DNA of 64,000 nt from Amaranthus tricolor (GCF_026212465.1 NC_080062.1:5124365-5188364); one strand, 5' to 3'; shown: positions 41,244-53,697, counted from the stretch's first letter. The notes: generated from the sequence alone by a model not told the origin. Numbers and translations: made by a program.

Positions 41244-41393
41244 AAACATAATTCTACATACAAACTATAAAATTTTATAAAAATACTAGGTGTAAAAAAG
41301 ACATAAAAATATTAAACATAATTCTACATTCAAACTATAAAATTTTATAAAAATACTGATTTTTAGGTGCAAAAAAGACATAAAATATTAATA
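41244..41393. repeat. 70-bp tandem duplication
   Basis: Copies begin AAACATAATTCTACAT at 41244 and 41314, sharing CAAACTATAAAATTTTATAA and a GGTG-AAAAAAGACATAAAA end. The second copy has a short insertion. Confidence 0.85.
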
Positions 41394-41421
41394 CTTAAAC
41401 ACTTAATAAAAGAAATGTAAA

Positions 41422-41494
41422 CGCCCACCGTGGGGCTCGAACCCACGACCACAAAGATAAGAGCCTTGCACTCTACCAACTGAGCTAGACGGGC
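41422..41494 (-). tRNA. tRNA-Lys (anticodon CUU)
   Basis: Minus-strand cloverleaf: acceptor GCCCGTC pairs with the 3' strand GGTGGGC (G-U/G-C at the inner pairs). The D arm is AGCTCAGTTGGTAGAG. The anticodon stem CAAGG/CTTTG carries loop CTCTTAT (anticodon CTT). The T arm is CGTGGGTTCGAGCCCCACG, with discriminator G and no intron. The stem G-U pair and T at the loop's last position differ from the usual plant tRNA-Lys(CUU), so it may be a slightly drifted copy. A T-rich terminator (TTTCTTTT on the minus strand) follows. Confidence 0.88.
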
Positions 41495-44064
41495 TTAAAA
41501 TAATAAAAAATTTGCTAAATTATTATTTACCTTAAACTTTCTGTCATATTATAAACATTTTTTTTCACGTAAAGGGAATATTTTTGAAACTATTTTTAGA
41601 ATATATTGTAGAAATTATTGTATTGTTAATCTTTTGGAAAAATTATTTTGTTATGGACAACAGTTTTTATTTTCTTTGAGGTCATATAATTAATTTTATG
41701 CACACACATAACAGTATATAAAATTATAAATATATTAATATTGATATATTAATACTAGTATATAAATATAATTTTTAGAGATAATGCAAATACTATCATT
41801 ATCCAATAAAATGTTATACTCGAAATAAACTGATTATAACATCATTGTGGTTGTAATTTCTATTATTGAGCTATTTAAAACAAGTATGAGGCATGTCTCA
41901 CAGTGAGATCGTCTCATACAAGAATTTGTTTAAAAATTATTACATATATATTATATGATATTTATTTTTATATGCAATAGAAAATAAATAAATAAATAAA
42001 TATCAATGAGTAATAAAGATGCTTCAAAATAAAAAACTTTAATGTGAAATATTAGTTTAAATGTTTTTTATATATAACATTTTTAGTGCGTTTATTTAAT
42101 TTAATATTACATTTTGGATCGAAAGATAAATTTAAATGTTATTAAAACAATTTTAATGTCAAATCATTAATCAAATACTTGTACAATTATGGGTTTTTAC
42201 GTTTTCTAGGCAACAAAGAAAACATCAAATTAGTGATCCTTTCCTTTTATTTGAAAAGTTATATAGTTTGGTCATTAAAAATCATAATTTAAACCCTTTA
42301 TTTTTAAAAGTAACTAGAACTCTATAAACATTAAGAAAAACAATGAAAAACATTGAAACACCATGACATTAAACATGCATTGTTTGATAAATAATCTTTT
42401 AATCAGTCAAAAAGTTAATTTTTAAGTCAAAATAAAAAGACTAGTTTTTTTAGTTTTTCTCCATGACTTATTGACTTTTAATTATTACTCCACTTCTCCA
42501 AAATAGTATATTTGGATAGAAGAAATTTAAGAAAAAAAAAACAAAGGATTTAAGAAGGATGAAATGTTTTTAGTCTCACATATTCTCAACTATTTTTATT
42601 TTAACAAATCCCCACATTTTTTCACTTGATTATTAATGGTCTAAATATTTCATGTGAAAAAATGCAAAAAAGAAAATAAATATTTCAAATGAAAAGATCA
42701 AACTAAGAGATTTTATTTTAGTTATTTTTATTTATTTATTTATACGTATCTTATTTATTTATATATTTTTGACTACTGAGGTTTTTTCTTAGGTTCTTTC
42801 TGTGGATCTTTTTCGATCTGAGGAAGTTTTTGGTCGCACTCTCCTTTATAGGTATAAGTTATCGTTTTTCTTTCTTCACCAATTCATAATCATAGTTTTT
42901 ATAAGGGCCTACCTGAATTGGGAGTATTATAGGAAAAATAGTAGCCCGATAAATAATTAACTGCCTGTTTGGTAGGTAGTAATAAACGGTGGTAATGGGA
43001 ATGAAAAACTAGTGTAATTTTAGTTGAAAAATCTCTTGGTTATCTTGATGACCATGCTTGTCCAACTCCAATCATCTCATTTTCTTCATAAAATTCATTC
43101 CAATGCATTACCATTGGGAGAGGTGGTATTATGTGGTAATGGAAATTTGTAAACAAAAAAACTTTTTGTGATTAAAATTTCATTACCATGAGAATGATAT
43201 GAAACTTTTAATGAAATTTTACACTATAAATCATTCCCATTACCACAATTTAGTACCACTAACCAAACGGGCCGTAAGGGTATTTTAAATGGGCTAAATT
43301 GGAAGTAATTATTTGAGCCCGTTAAATTTTACACCAACAAACTACTCCTTCATCACGTGCATTCCTCCATCTTCTTCTTTCTTTTCATTTCAAATATTCT
43401 TTCTCTTATCAATTCATCTCTTTCTCTCTCCTCTCTCATGTTACTCTCTAATCTACATAAAAATTATAACTTTAAAAATTTTGTAGATTATATATTTTTC
43501 TTATTGTAGATGAAAATTATCAATTTCATTTCATCTTTTTTAGTTTCTCTAATTTTTTTTATTGAATTTTTCTGAGATTTGATATTCAAATTTGAGATAT
43601 TTTATGGGCATTATAAAGAATTTATATAAAAAAAAACTTATTTTTGTATCTAAAAAAAATTATTTTGGATTTTAACAGCTTTTTATGGTTTTTAGGTTAA
43701 AATTTTGAGAGCTCATGAGGATTACCTTCAAAATTAATGGAGAGAGAGAAGAGATAAACACCAATTTACCTTCAAACTTCATCTTTCCAATAATAAAATT
43801 GAAAATGATTCTTTTTGAATATTCCCACTAATTTACGAGTTAATATGCCAAACTACATATCCTATTACCCCGAAAAATTTTTATCTCCCTTATTTTGTTT
43901 CCTGTACTATTTATGGCATAAAATTTACTCTTGAAATGAGTCAGTTCATTCCAGACGACCCCTAAGTGGGATACACTGAGTATGATTGTGATTCATGTAA
44001 AGATCGACAAACTATATATATAATATTAGATGACAGTATTAAATGACATTATAAGAATGTACAA
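41495..44064. other. AT-rich intergenic region
   Basis: No gene is seen. It contains the MITE at 42964-43272. A short palindromic stretch near 41890-41925 (GTCTCACAGTGAGATCGTCT, then CATACAAGAATTTG) looks like a MITE end. Confidence 0.55.
42964..43272. mobile_element. MITE with CTGTTTGGT / ACCAAACGGG ends
   Basis: Left arm has CCTGTTTGGTAGGTAGTAA and GTGGTAATGGGAATGA; right arm has TCATTCCCATTACCAC and ACCACTAACCAAACGGGC. Arms of about 45 bp are imperfectly complementary; the span is 309 bp and noncoding. The ends suggest hAT- or PIF-type, but no target duplication was resolved. Confidence 0.7.
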
Positions 44065-44136
44065 GTGTTTGTAGTCCAACGGTTAAGATAATTGCCTTCC
44101 AAGCAATAGACCCAGGTTGGACTCTCGGCAAACGCA
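44065..44136 (+). pseudogene. tRNA-Gly(UCC) pseudogene, MULE insertion site
   Basis: Same sequence as the intact tRNA-Gly at 53490-53561 with several changes: acceptor GTGTTTG (G-U at pair 2), AAGATA for AGGATA in the D arm, and a T arm changed from GGTTCGACTCC to GGTTGGACTCT. This breaks T-stem pairing and the B box, so it is probably inactive. Anticodon loop CTTCCAA is kept. Its last nine bases (GCAAACGCA) are the left target duplication of the MULE. Confidence 0.85.
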
Positions 44137-44244
44137 GAAAACTTGAAATGACTAAGACAAATTATCAACAAAATGAACCAAATAAGATAATTTTCAACTT
44201 ATTTCCAAAAGTAAGCGTGAAATTCCCAAACCTGTGGTTTGGGG
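44137..44244 (+). repeat. MULE left terminal inverted repeat
   Basis: Starts GAAAACTTGAAATGAC and runs to GGTTTGGGG. It differs from the right arm at positions 6, 16, about 55 and about 75, all C/T or A/G transitions. Confidence 0.95.
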
Positions 44245-44350
44245 TTAACTGCGAACAAGTTAAAAAAAACACAATAGCTGTCCGCAGTTACTAATTGCGA
44301 ACAATTTTGACATTTTTTTTGACTAATTGCGAACAGTTAGCTCCACAAAT
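44245..44350. promoter_or_regulatory. Left subterminal TGCGAACA / TTCGCAGT repeats of the MULE
   Basis: Several copies of AACTGCGAACA or AATTGCGAACA and one CCGCAGTTA lie just inside the left inverted repeat. The same motif clusters inside the right end (52600-52691). Repeated subterminal motifs in MULEs can be transposase binding sites; that role is inferred. Confidence 0.5.
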
Positions 44351-44899
44351 ACGCACAGCAGCTCCCTTCGTTCTCATTTTCCCTACTTCTCAAAACCTTA
44401 TCTTATACTACTCGACTTTTTCCTTACAAAACTAATATTAGACTAGCTTCAATCCATCAATTCTTGCAATCCTCTTTCAATTTGGCACTTTAAAATTAGT
44501 CTGGGATACTCTAGCTTGCACAAAGGTAAACTTTTATGCGTTTTTTTGAGTATATGTATTGTTTTTTAGGATTTTGATAAAGTTTGGTTATTTTCTTAAA
44601 TGTAGGTTACTAGTTTTTAAATTAACACGCTTCTTAATCATCCATAACTATTCAAGGTAATGTTTAATTGTTTTCATAGCTATATGTTGTTTTTTGAAGT
44701 GTTGTTATTGATGAGCATATTGAATTATTTGAATTTGATGTACATTATATATTATTAGAAATGTTGATGTTTGTATTAGAAATATTATTTATGAACTTAT
44801 TAATTGATTTATTATTTGAATTTTATGTGCATTATATATGTATGTACTTAGTTACATTATGGACTTTATTAATTTGTAGACCAAAAAGATCATAATCAA

Positions 44900-46940
44900 A
44901 TGAATATAACGTACTTGTATGGGCTTGAAGTTGATGATGATGTTGATTTTGTTTGTATTCATGTAGAAATAACATCATTTCGCGTCACTATAATATGTTT
45001 TTGGAATGATTGTATTCGAGAAAGTAGTGGCAAAGTTCATTATGTTGGGGGAAGACGTACGTTGTTTGCATGCAACTCGAACATGGATTTAAATCAGTTT
45101 AAACGTTTTATATGTTCTAAGATTGGATTTGACCCCACTAAAAATACCGTAAATATAAGCTTTAAATATGACATGAGTGGAGAATCTAGCCTTTTCTGTT
45201 GAGGATGATGAGGCTATAGATGCTATGTGGGAGTATTCAAAGTCCACCCAAATTCCCTCTTTGGAGTTATACATAGAAGAAGTACCCTTAGGGAATGTAG
45301 TTGCTTCTAATCCTACTCCTACCCCTATGCCTATATTAACTCAAGAAACTGTAAATCCTTTCGTTCCTTCCGCATCTTGTACTTTTTCTCAACCCCCTAC
45401 GAATCAAGTTCCAATTGATTCAATGGTTAACTTAGGAGAAAGTGATGAAATGGGACCTTGGGATGATGGAAATGAGAGTAATGAACTTATTGACGAGCCT
45501 TCTGAGGATGATGTGGATGTCGATGAGGATGCGCTAGCAATTGACATGACCCTAGGCAACATTCCTACAATCATTCCTCCTACACCTTATGCCCTATGTC
45601 CACCTCTAGACGAGTATGAGGAGGACAACTCCTGGAGGACTTGGGCTTGTGATACCACTTACACCGAAGAAGGGAGTTGGAAAAGGGTATGATGTTTGAT
45701 AGTAAGGAAGCATTGTTAGAAGCTATCAGAGTGTATCATATTCGTAGAAATATGGAGTATAGAATGGAGACCTCAAACCAAACTGTCCTTACCTTGAAGT
45801 GTAAGCGGGGCTATTCGTGGAGACTTAGGGCTACGCTCGATTCATATTTATCTTCATGGCGTATTGTTACGTATAAGGGTAAGCATGCGTCTTGTGTTTT
45901 GGGTAGTGACACTGTTTCGGCTGGACATAATTCACTTGACATCTTCTGTCATTAACAATGTCATTAGAAATTGTGTTGCTAAAGACCTATCCATTAAAGT
46001 ATCTGTCGTACGGAAAATGGTTAAAGATCGTTTTGGTGTAGAAGTGAATTATAAGCGAGCGTGGTGTGCTAAGCAACAAGCCTTGTTGTCCATATATGGA
46101 ACTTGGGAAGGTTCTTACTCACTCCTTCCACGCTTTTTAGAAGCTTTGCAACATTCCAACCCGGGCTTAGTACTTGAGTGGTTTTTTTAAGGAAGACAAT
46201 GACATTGGTGTATATGTGCGACCTAATATTAGGACCTTCCAACGTGTCTTTTGGGCCTTTAAACCTTGCATTGAAGGCTTCAATCATTGTAAACCTCTTA
46301 TCGCCATTGACTGCCATTGACCAAGATGGTGATAAGGTAATCTTTCCCTTAGCGTTTTCCTTGGTAAAGAAGGAGTGTATAGGTGCATGGTCGTGGTTCA
46401 TGGCTTGTATTCGTAAGCATGTCACACAGAGGATGGGTTTATGCGTTATTTCTGATAGATACGCGGGTATTTTAGCAACTATGGAAGAGCCGGAGTGGCA
46501 ACCACCTAACGCCTATCATAGGTTTTGCTTACGTCATTTGCTTAGCAACTTTAATCGTGCTATGGGTAATGTTCAGCTGAAAAAGTTGTTTGGTAGAACT
46601 GCTGAGCAAAGACGACAAGTTAAGGTACTTAATGGCTTAAAGGCAATCGGGACTGCAAAACGAGAGGCAATTTTCTTGACTGATGACGTGGGTGAGATGT
46701 CTAAGTTGTCGTTGTGTCATGATGGAGGTTATAGGTATGGCGTTACTAACACGAACTTAGCTGAAGTTTTCAACTATGTGATGAAGGGTGTACGTTTCTT
46801 ACCTTTGACAACACTAGTTGAATTCACCTTTTATCGAGTAAACGATTTTTTTGTTCAAAGACGTGAACGTGCTAGTGCATGGTTACTTGGAGGACACATG
46901 TACACATCGCATGCACATGGTTACCATCACACTGCTTGAT
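44900..46940 (+). pseudogene. MuDR-type (MULE) transposase pseudogene
   Basis: Former transposase split across reading frames. In order: an N-terminal part (MNITYLYGLEVDDDVDF...), an acidic linker (IDEPSEDDVDVDEDALAID), a MuDR DNA-binding-like part (GMMFDSKEALLEAIRVYHIR ... SWRLRA ... WRIVTYKGKHASC), and a catalytic-type part (VIFPLAFSLVKKECIGAWSW, VISDRYAGIL, HRFCLRHLLSNFN, NTNLAEVFNYVMKG). Frame changes occur near 45180, 45680, 45935 and 46187 (an extra T in a T7 run). About 46303-46320 shows an apparent deletion. The usual C-terminal zinc knuckle/SWIM region is absent; the frame runs straight into PMD-like sequence at about 46895. Confidence 0.88.
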
Positions 46941-48110
46941 GTAGCCTTACTAACACGGCTTCCCATCGAGGGACGTGCCGTGTCTACCGCCAGACGCCAG
47001 CTATCAAGTTGGCGTGACATGGTTCACCGCATATTGGGAGAGCGCCCTCCAACGAAAGTCATTAGGGGGAGCGGTTTGTGGTGCACATGGTTGGTTCAGA
47101 CCTTCTCGCATCTCCCCAAAGGTGCTGATGAGGGCACCATTGCGAGGTACGCCAAGGCGTACCTCCTACATTTGATAGGAGATGTCTTATTTGCTGATAA
47201 AACAAGCAACCAAATACAGCTCCTATACTTGACGTCCCCTGGGAGCGCATCGCCGAGTATAGCTGGGGCTCCGCAGCCCTAGGATACTTGTACAGGAGGC
47301 TATGTGGTGCTGCCCATAAGAACGTCAAGGAGATTGCAGGACCACTAGTCATATTACAGGTAATAATAATAACATTTAATTCTAATCCACATTTGGTGAA
47401 TTACATACTAATTACATTTGCAATCTTTAGCTGTGGGCGTGGGAGCATATTCTTATCGGCCAACCTTACAGAAGCGTTGGTCGTGGTGATACTGCTACTC
47501 TGCAACAACCCCCACCAGATGTTGCGTATGGTTCACGGTGGAATTTTGCACGCCGGACAAGCAAGCACACCGGGACCGGTCTAGGATTTTTCCGAGATAA
47601 GTTAGACCTGCTACGACCCAACCAGGTACATATTTCAGTATTCATTAACATTACTGCAATTTAATTAACACATCATTTACATTTTCATAACATATATTAT
47701 AGTTTTTGTGGGACTCGTACCCTGCCGAAGCCTACGCAACTGTTCCCAAGCACTTGGGGATTCAGTCAGGTGCATGGAGGGCTTCTGTGCCACTCATATG
47801 CTTTAACATTGTCGAAGTACATCTACCAGAGCGGGTATTGCGCCAATATGGGTTGGTACAGGGCATTCCACCGCTTTGCGACACTAAACCCGTGTTGTAC
47901 CTGATTTTGCGCAAGAATCAGGGTACGACGAACTGGATGGAGATCAACTGGCGCCAAATCACTCGTTGGGATCGTAGACTTGAGTTGTTGGCCCAAGGTG
48001 CGCCGATCGATGTTCATGGTGCACCTACTACACCGGACTACATGCCGTGGTTCCTCTCCATTACTCGCCGATGGATGACACCATGTGGCATCATCGCAGC
48101 ATCACATTAT

Positions 48111-51050
48111 TGTAACATCTCGGAAACACTCGGATCGTTAAAAGAGATATTTTATATTTTAAAAGAAAACGAAGAAGGACCCGAGTTAAACCAAGATGTC
48201 ATAAAGGCATGAGAAAACGAAATTTTTAAATTTAAAACTTGCGGATCGAGTTTTACTAGAGTTATTATAGATTATTTAGTGATGTTATAGTCTTAGCAGC
48301 AGATAAAAGATATGAAACCAAATGTCCAAGGAATACATCTCGAGAGCGAAGTCGCCTCTTAAACAAATCCATTTCCTGAAAGCTAATGAAATTCAAAATC
48401 ACAATCATTCAGTACTCTATCTGTTTTATTCTTCAGGTGTAATCCTCACTCCCCAGCCTGCAACTTAACTCACTGCTAGTTATTAACCCCGCAAGGAAAA
48501 ACAACATCATCGCAGGATCGTTAAGATCAAAGGTACACGTCAGCAAATTATATCTTATAATATTAACGTTATAATGTAAAACAATATAACAACCTACCAT
48601 ATGTCAGTTACAGTTCAATATTTACTTTTAATAAATGTCAAAATGATTCATTGAATTAGTCAGCCATACTGCTGTACTTTCCCAGCCATACTGTCGGACC
48701 AAACCCCAACTTCAAGAGTGAGACAATACATTAGGGGGAGCTAACCCCTAAGCAAGTCTCTACCATAGGCAACATGCCTTACTTTGGTGCCTATGGTTAA
48801 GTATGCATACCCCCGAGGTGGCTCATAATGCCCCATAAACCGCGAGTAAAGTTCTTTCCACCAATTGATGTCATACTACGTCTACTTTAAAGTTAGTGAG
48901 GTCATACTTCCTCCACTGATCAAGTTATTGAAATCATATCTTTTGAATAAGAAAGCATAACATCATCTTCATACTTTATTCAATATATTATTGTTATCAT
49001 TCCTTCGTAACAACCAACCCACGATGTACAAAGTTTTACTGCGTGTACATTCCTTAAGAAAGCAAAAGCAAAAGCAAATCTTAAATGTAATTATCAACTT
49101 CCCGTCACGAATCGACTTCAATTGTAAAGGAAAAACACCAAATGGTAAAGGGTAATGGAGTTAGGCATGTGGATTAGGAGGAATTTTGAGAGGATTTTTT
49201 TTTGTTGGAAACTTTAGAAATGAAAGAATGCAAAAGTGAAAGATGATTGTAGACTCAATTAGGAACGGGAACAGCAACAAGAGGGGGGGGTGAATTGTTG
49301 TTGTTACTAGTTTAATCGTTTTTGCCCTGTTTTTTGCGGAATTGAATAAAATAAATAAAGCTTAAACTTAGAGCGAAATAATTAAAAGAGACAAACGATT
49401 TTTACGTGGAAACCTTCTAGGCCTAAATAGAAGGAAAAACCACGACCCCTCTGGATTTTCAAATTCTCCACTATGTTTAAGGCAACTCGTTACAATTACA
49501 TTAAACATCTTACTTCACTCGAAGCGCATCAACTAGGCCAACTCTTCTCTCTTAAATTGCTTCACTCAAAGCAACAAACTTAGCTTCACTAAAAGCTAAT
49601 TCTCACCACTAGCTTCACTAGAAGCTTTCTCCTTAGCTTTACTCAAAGCTAATCTCTTCTCTAGCTTCATTAAAAGCTATCTAATTTCCCCCTTAGACTC
49701 ACCCGAGTCTAATTACAAATTCTCTCAAAAACCCTTACAAAAGGATAAAAATTCTCTAAAAATAAAATCAATGAGTTGCACAAGAAACTATTATAAATTA
49801 ATTGGCATTTTTAAAAACAAAATTTTCTTGTAAAAATTCTCCCATAATTACGTATGATTTAATGGCTCATACTAAGGCAAGTTTTTATGAATAACCGAGT
49901 CCACTATTTATAGAGCTAAAATCCCTAAGAATAAGGAATATTCCAATCCATTATTCCATTATCAAAAAGATCATGGGAGTAATGTGGATTAACCAAACAT
50001 ACGGTTATTTGATTAAGTCAAATCATACAGAAATAACCGCTGTTCCCATTTGCCTAAACTAGCTTCTGTTCCCTTCAAACAGCAGTTTCTTCAATAGCTG
50101 TTCCTGTTCCAGTACTAATTGCTGGAACGTGTTTGCTATAAGTAGAAACGGTTATGCTTATTACGAATGGTTACTTGCTAACTTGTAGGTATAAAGACGG
50201 TTAAGAATGATAGCTAAGACCCATTCAACAACAACTAATTCTATTTTTAGTAAATCCAATATTTAATAAAAATAGATCCTAAAATAAAGGATCTTTATTT
50301 AGAGGCTCATACGTAAAGTAATTTTTAGAAAACTTTTTGCCAATTAATTATAATAATTAATAAATGCAACAAATCAACTTTATTTAATACATTAACTAAA
50401 AATAATTATTATAAATAAATAACCAGAATTTCCAGTTAACGTAGGCTGACTCCAGTTCAGGAACAGTGCGCTGTTTCCAGAATCCAGTTTTGCTAGAACA
50501 TCCAACTTAGGAACAGTAGACCTGATGTCTCCATTTTGCATCCCAAGCGATATACTTCTTCTAACATCCCTTGAATCCTTTTGACACGTGCATTCCCATG
50601 AACTAAGCCATAGGTACTATCAACGATCACAATTAATCGGATATCGACCTGCACACAATCTCTAAACACATATTTGCTTAAGTGTAGTCATCATCAAAAC
50701 TCAAGAGGTCCAACAATGATTAAGGAATTAAGAAAGGTTAATTATATGGGATTAATGCCTTGATCTTTTCATTACTCTAAGGGAGTTACAAAATCCACCA
50801 AGAGTCCCCATATAGGGCCGGTCAACTCGTGCCATTTCCCTCCTATTTTTTAAAATTTTTTTTTATTTTTGAAAATAAAAGATGGGTTAAGGAAAAGTTT
50901 GGGCCTAAAATAATTCTAATTGCCAAAAAGGATTAAAATCTCATAACCAAGCCCAATAATAAATAAAATATATTTATATAGAAATAATATTACTAGTAAA
51001 TTATTAAATATATCGGGAAAAAAATATCGAGAAAATATCGGGGTGTTACA
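48111..51050 (-). mobile_element. LTR inserted in the PMD pseudogene (itself interrupted)
   Basis: On the minus strand it begins TGTAACACCCCGATATTTTC and ends CCGAGATGTTACA. Perfect 5-bp duplications ATTAT lie at 48106-48110 and 51051-51055. Removing the nested copy leaves about 1.47 kb with no coding region, so it is a solo LTR. The TGTAACACCCCG start is typical of plant Ty3-gypsy LTRs; that assignment is inferred. Confidence 0.85.
49248..50715 (-). mobile_element. Solo LTR of a copia-type element nested in the outer LTR
   Basis: Minus strand starts TGTTGGACCTCTTGAGTTTT and ends CCTAATTGAGTCTACA; 1468 bp. Perfect 5-bp duplications ATGAT flank it (49243-49247 and 50716-50720). The start and the C-rich end (CCCCCCCTCTTGTTGCTG on the minus strand) resemble SIRE/Maximus copia LTRs. 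Plus-strand features include TTTTTACGTGGAAACC. No internal domain is present. Confidence 0.9.
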
Positions 51051-51542
51051 ATTATGCTCCTGCTGCGCCTACGATGACACAATTTGTAAGTCTTCATTTG
51101 CATTTAAATGATTAAGTTGCCGATTACATAATATAATATTACATTAACTAAATATTTATTGCAGGCACAAGGTGCGGCAGCCGTGATGCGGTACTGCCAC
51201 GAGGAGCCAGTGAGGGAGATTGCGCAAGGCATGCTCGTCGGCACGCAGTTCCAACACTTTATACCGGAAGTCGCTGCGGAGTCCTCACCGGCTACCGCCG
51301 ATGTGCACGTCTCATCTCTTGCTTATGACTATCATTTGGAGGAGATGGACCTTTCATACTCCGTTGACGTTGCGGGGACCTCGCAGGCTGGGCCATGCCA
51401 GCCATCACAGTACCAGTCCCCTCCTCTGCCAGAGCGACACACGAACGCCTCTTAAACTGTAGGAGGCGTAGAAGAACAACTCAATTGGATAGGGTAAATG
51501 AGGGTCATGAGCATTAGGGTTTCGATTTTGTGTATTTGAATT

Positions 51543-52405
<863 letters not shown>

Positions 52406-52599
52406 TTTATTTACTTTATCTTAGCCTCCAAGCTTTGACTTACGAATGCTCGGACTTTGGGCGATGAATAATCCCGCCTGAAACATACATTGACTTGTAA
52501 TAACTTATTCTAATGTCTCTAATGCAAATATGACAAATAACAACAACTCAATAATTAGGAAAAAAACACAATAGTTGTTCAAACAGGTCAAAATAAAGT

Positions 52600-52691
52600 C
52601 AAAGTTGTTCGCAGTTCGCAGTTTGTAACTGCGAACAACTATTGTATTTTTTTTTACTTGTTCGCAGTTACAAAGTACTAACTGCGAACAG
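52600..52691. promoter_or_regulatory. Right subterminal TTCGCAGTT / AACTGCGAAC repeats of the MULE
   Basis: Two palindromic pairs: GTTCGCAGTTCGCAGTT with AACTGCGAACAACTATTG, and TTGTTCGCAGTTAC with TAACTGCGAACAG. They mirror the left-end motifs. Confidence 0.5.
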
Positions 52692-52799
52692 CCCCAAACC
52701 ACAGGTTTGGGAATTTCACGCTTATTTTTGGAAATAAGTTGAAAGTTATCTTATTTGGTTCATTTTGTTGATAATTTGTCTTAATCATTTCAAATTTTC
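52692..52799 (-). repeat. MULE right terminal inverted repeat
   Basis: Reverse complement of 44137-44244 with four transitions; ends CATTTCAAATTTTC at the target duplication. Confidence 0.95.
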
Positions 52800-52805
52800 G
52801 CAAAC

Positions 52806-53400
52806 GCATTGTAGTCTTTTTGAAGTATTATTGTTTTAGTCGCTTTGGTATTGACTTTTGGGCTAAATCACAAATCAATAATTTTACACTTTCTTTTATT
52901 GTGATCTAATGTCTTATCTATTTTTTGAACTATTCACCAACGAGACAATCACATTTAGTTTGTATTTTGTTTTCAGTTTATAAGTAAAAACATATTACAT
53001 ATTAAGTTCTCGACGTGAATTTTGTTTTAAATAGTGCATCGACAAGAGTGCGAATTAAATGTAATATTTGATTATAATAGTACATCAACAAGCGTGCAAA
53101 TCAAATCATTGTAGGGTTTTTGAAATAGTATTATTTTAATCGCTTCGTTAACTGTTTCCCTTATTTGATGAATTATGTCAGTTATGTTTAGACCTATTTA
53201 CTATTTAGATTATCATTTTTAGTTTGTATTTTTGTTCTCAATCTATAAGCTAAATAAATTATGTTTAATTCATATCAATGTAGATTTTACTAATATCAAT
53301 TCTTTTATTATCTTTAACAAAGAACATCGAAAATATTTAAAATTGAATAGTACATCGATAAGTGTACTAATAATAAAATGTAACATTTAATTAAAATATA
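52806..53400. repeat. Diverged tandem duplication, period about 300 bp
   Basis: CATTGTAG...TTTTTGAA...TAGTATTATTTTA-like sequence begins at 52806 and again at 53107. The unit ends AGTGCATCGACAAGAGTGCG and AGTACATCGATAAGTGTAC also repeat. Copies are clearly old. The left edge touches the MULE target duplication. Confidence 0.7.
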
Positions 53401-53489
53401 AGATAATATTCAAAAAGAAATAATTTAACAAATCATTGTCGTATATGATCGATTTCTATATTTGGCGATGGTGAGATCGATCAATAAAA

Positions 53490-53561
53490 GCGTTTGTAGT
53501 CCAACGGTTAGGATAATTGCCTTCCAAGCAATAGACCCGGGTTCGACTCCCGGCAAACGCA
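53490..53561 (+). tRNA. tRNA-Gly (anticodon UCC)
   Basis: Full cloverleaf: acceptor GCGTTTG/CAAACGC, D arm TAGTCCAACGGTTAGGATA, anticodon stem ATTGC/GCAAT with loop CTTCCAA (TCC), T arm CCGGGTTCGACTCCCGG, and A as discriminator. A and B boxes are intact. A T5 terminator follows at about 53567. The upstream copy at 44065 is a decayed relative. Confidence 0.95.
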
Positions 53562-53662
53562 TATTCATTTTTGAATATATTATCATAGGAATTTCACATA
53601 ATTCTATATGGTTAAATTTTTTCTATTATTTTTTATTGTAGAGTTTTTTAGGTGAGTATTTT

Positions 53663-53697
<35 letters not shown>

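Larger units (their letters stand above)
37238..41421. other. Intergenic region upstream of PMT
   Basis: PMT's 5' UTR and promoter should lie at about 37238-37400. The rest is AT-rich and full of small repeats annotated separately. No open frame here has a recognisable domain. Confidence 0.6.
46895..51455 (+). pseudogene. Plant mobile domain (MAIN-like) pseudogene in MULE, split by LTRs
   Basis: Encodes a PMD (aminotransferase-like, MAIN/MAIL-like) protein. Segments: VTITLLDVALLTRLPIEGRA, then a block ending ARYAKAYLLHLIGDVLFADK, then (after a 1-nt frame change near 47232) YSWGSAALGYLYRRLCGAAH. An intron 47360-47430 precedes LWAWEHILIGQP. A second intron ends at 47701, before LWDSYPAEAY and NWRQITRWDRR. 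The coding frame is interrupted at 48110 by an LTR and resumes at 51056 (APAAPTMTQF), where it is in phase if one ATTAT copy is ignored. The last exon (from 51166) is AQGAAAVMRYCHEE..., with a stop at 51455. The N-terminal start of the PMD is missing. Role in the element is unknown. Confidence 0.82.

Noticed and set aside
44065..44136. Functional second tRNA-Gly gene.
   Set aside because: B box and T stem are mutated compared with the intact copy at 53490.
49248..50715. Intact LTR retrotransposon with coding region.
   Set aside because: No second LTR, primer-binding site or gag/pol sequence; single TG...CA unit with 5-bp duplications means solo LTR.
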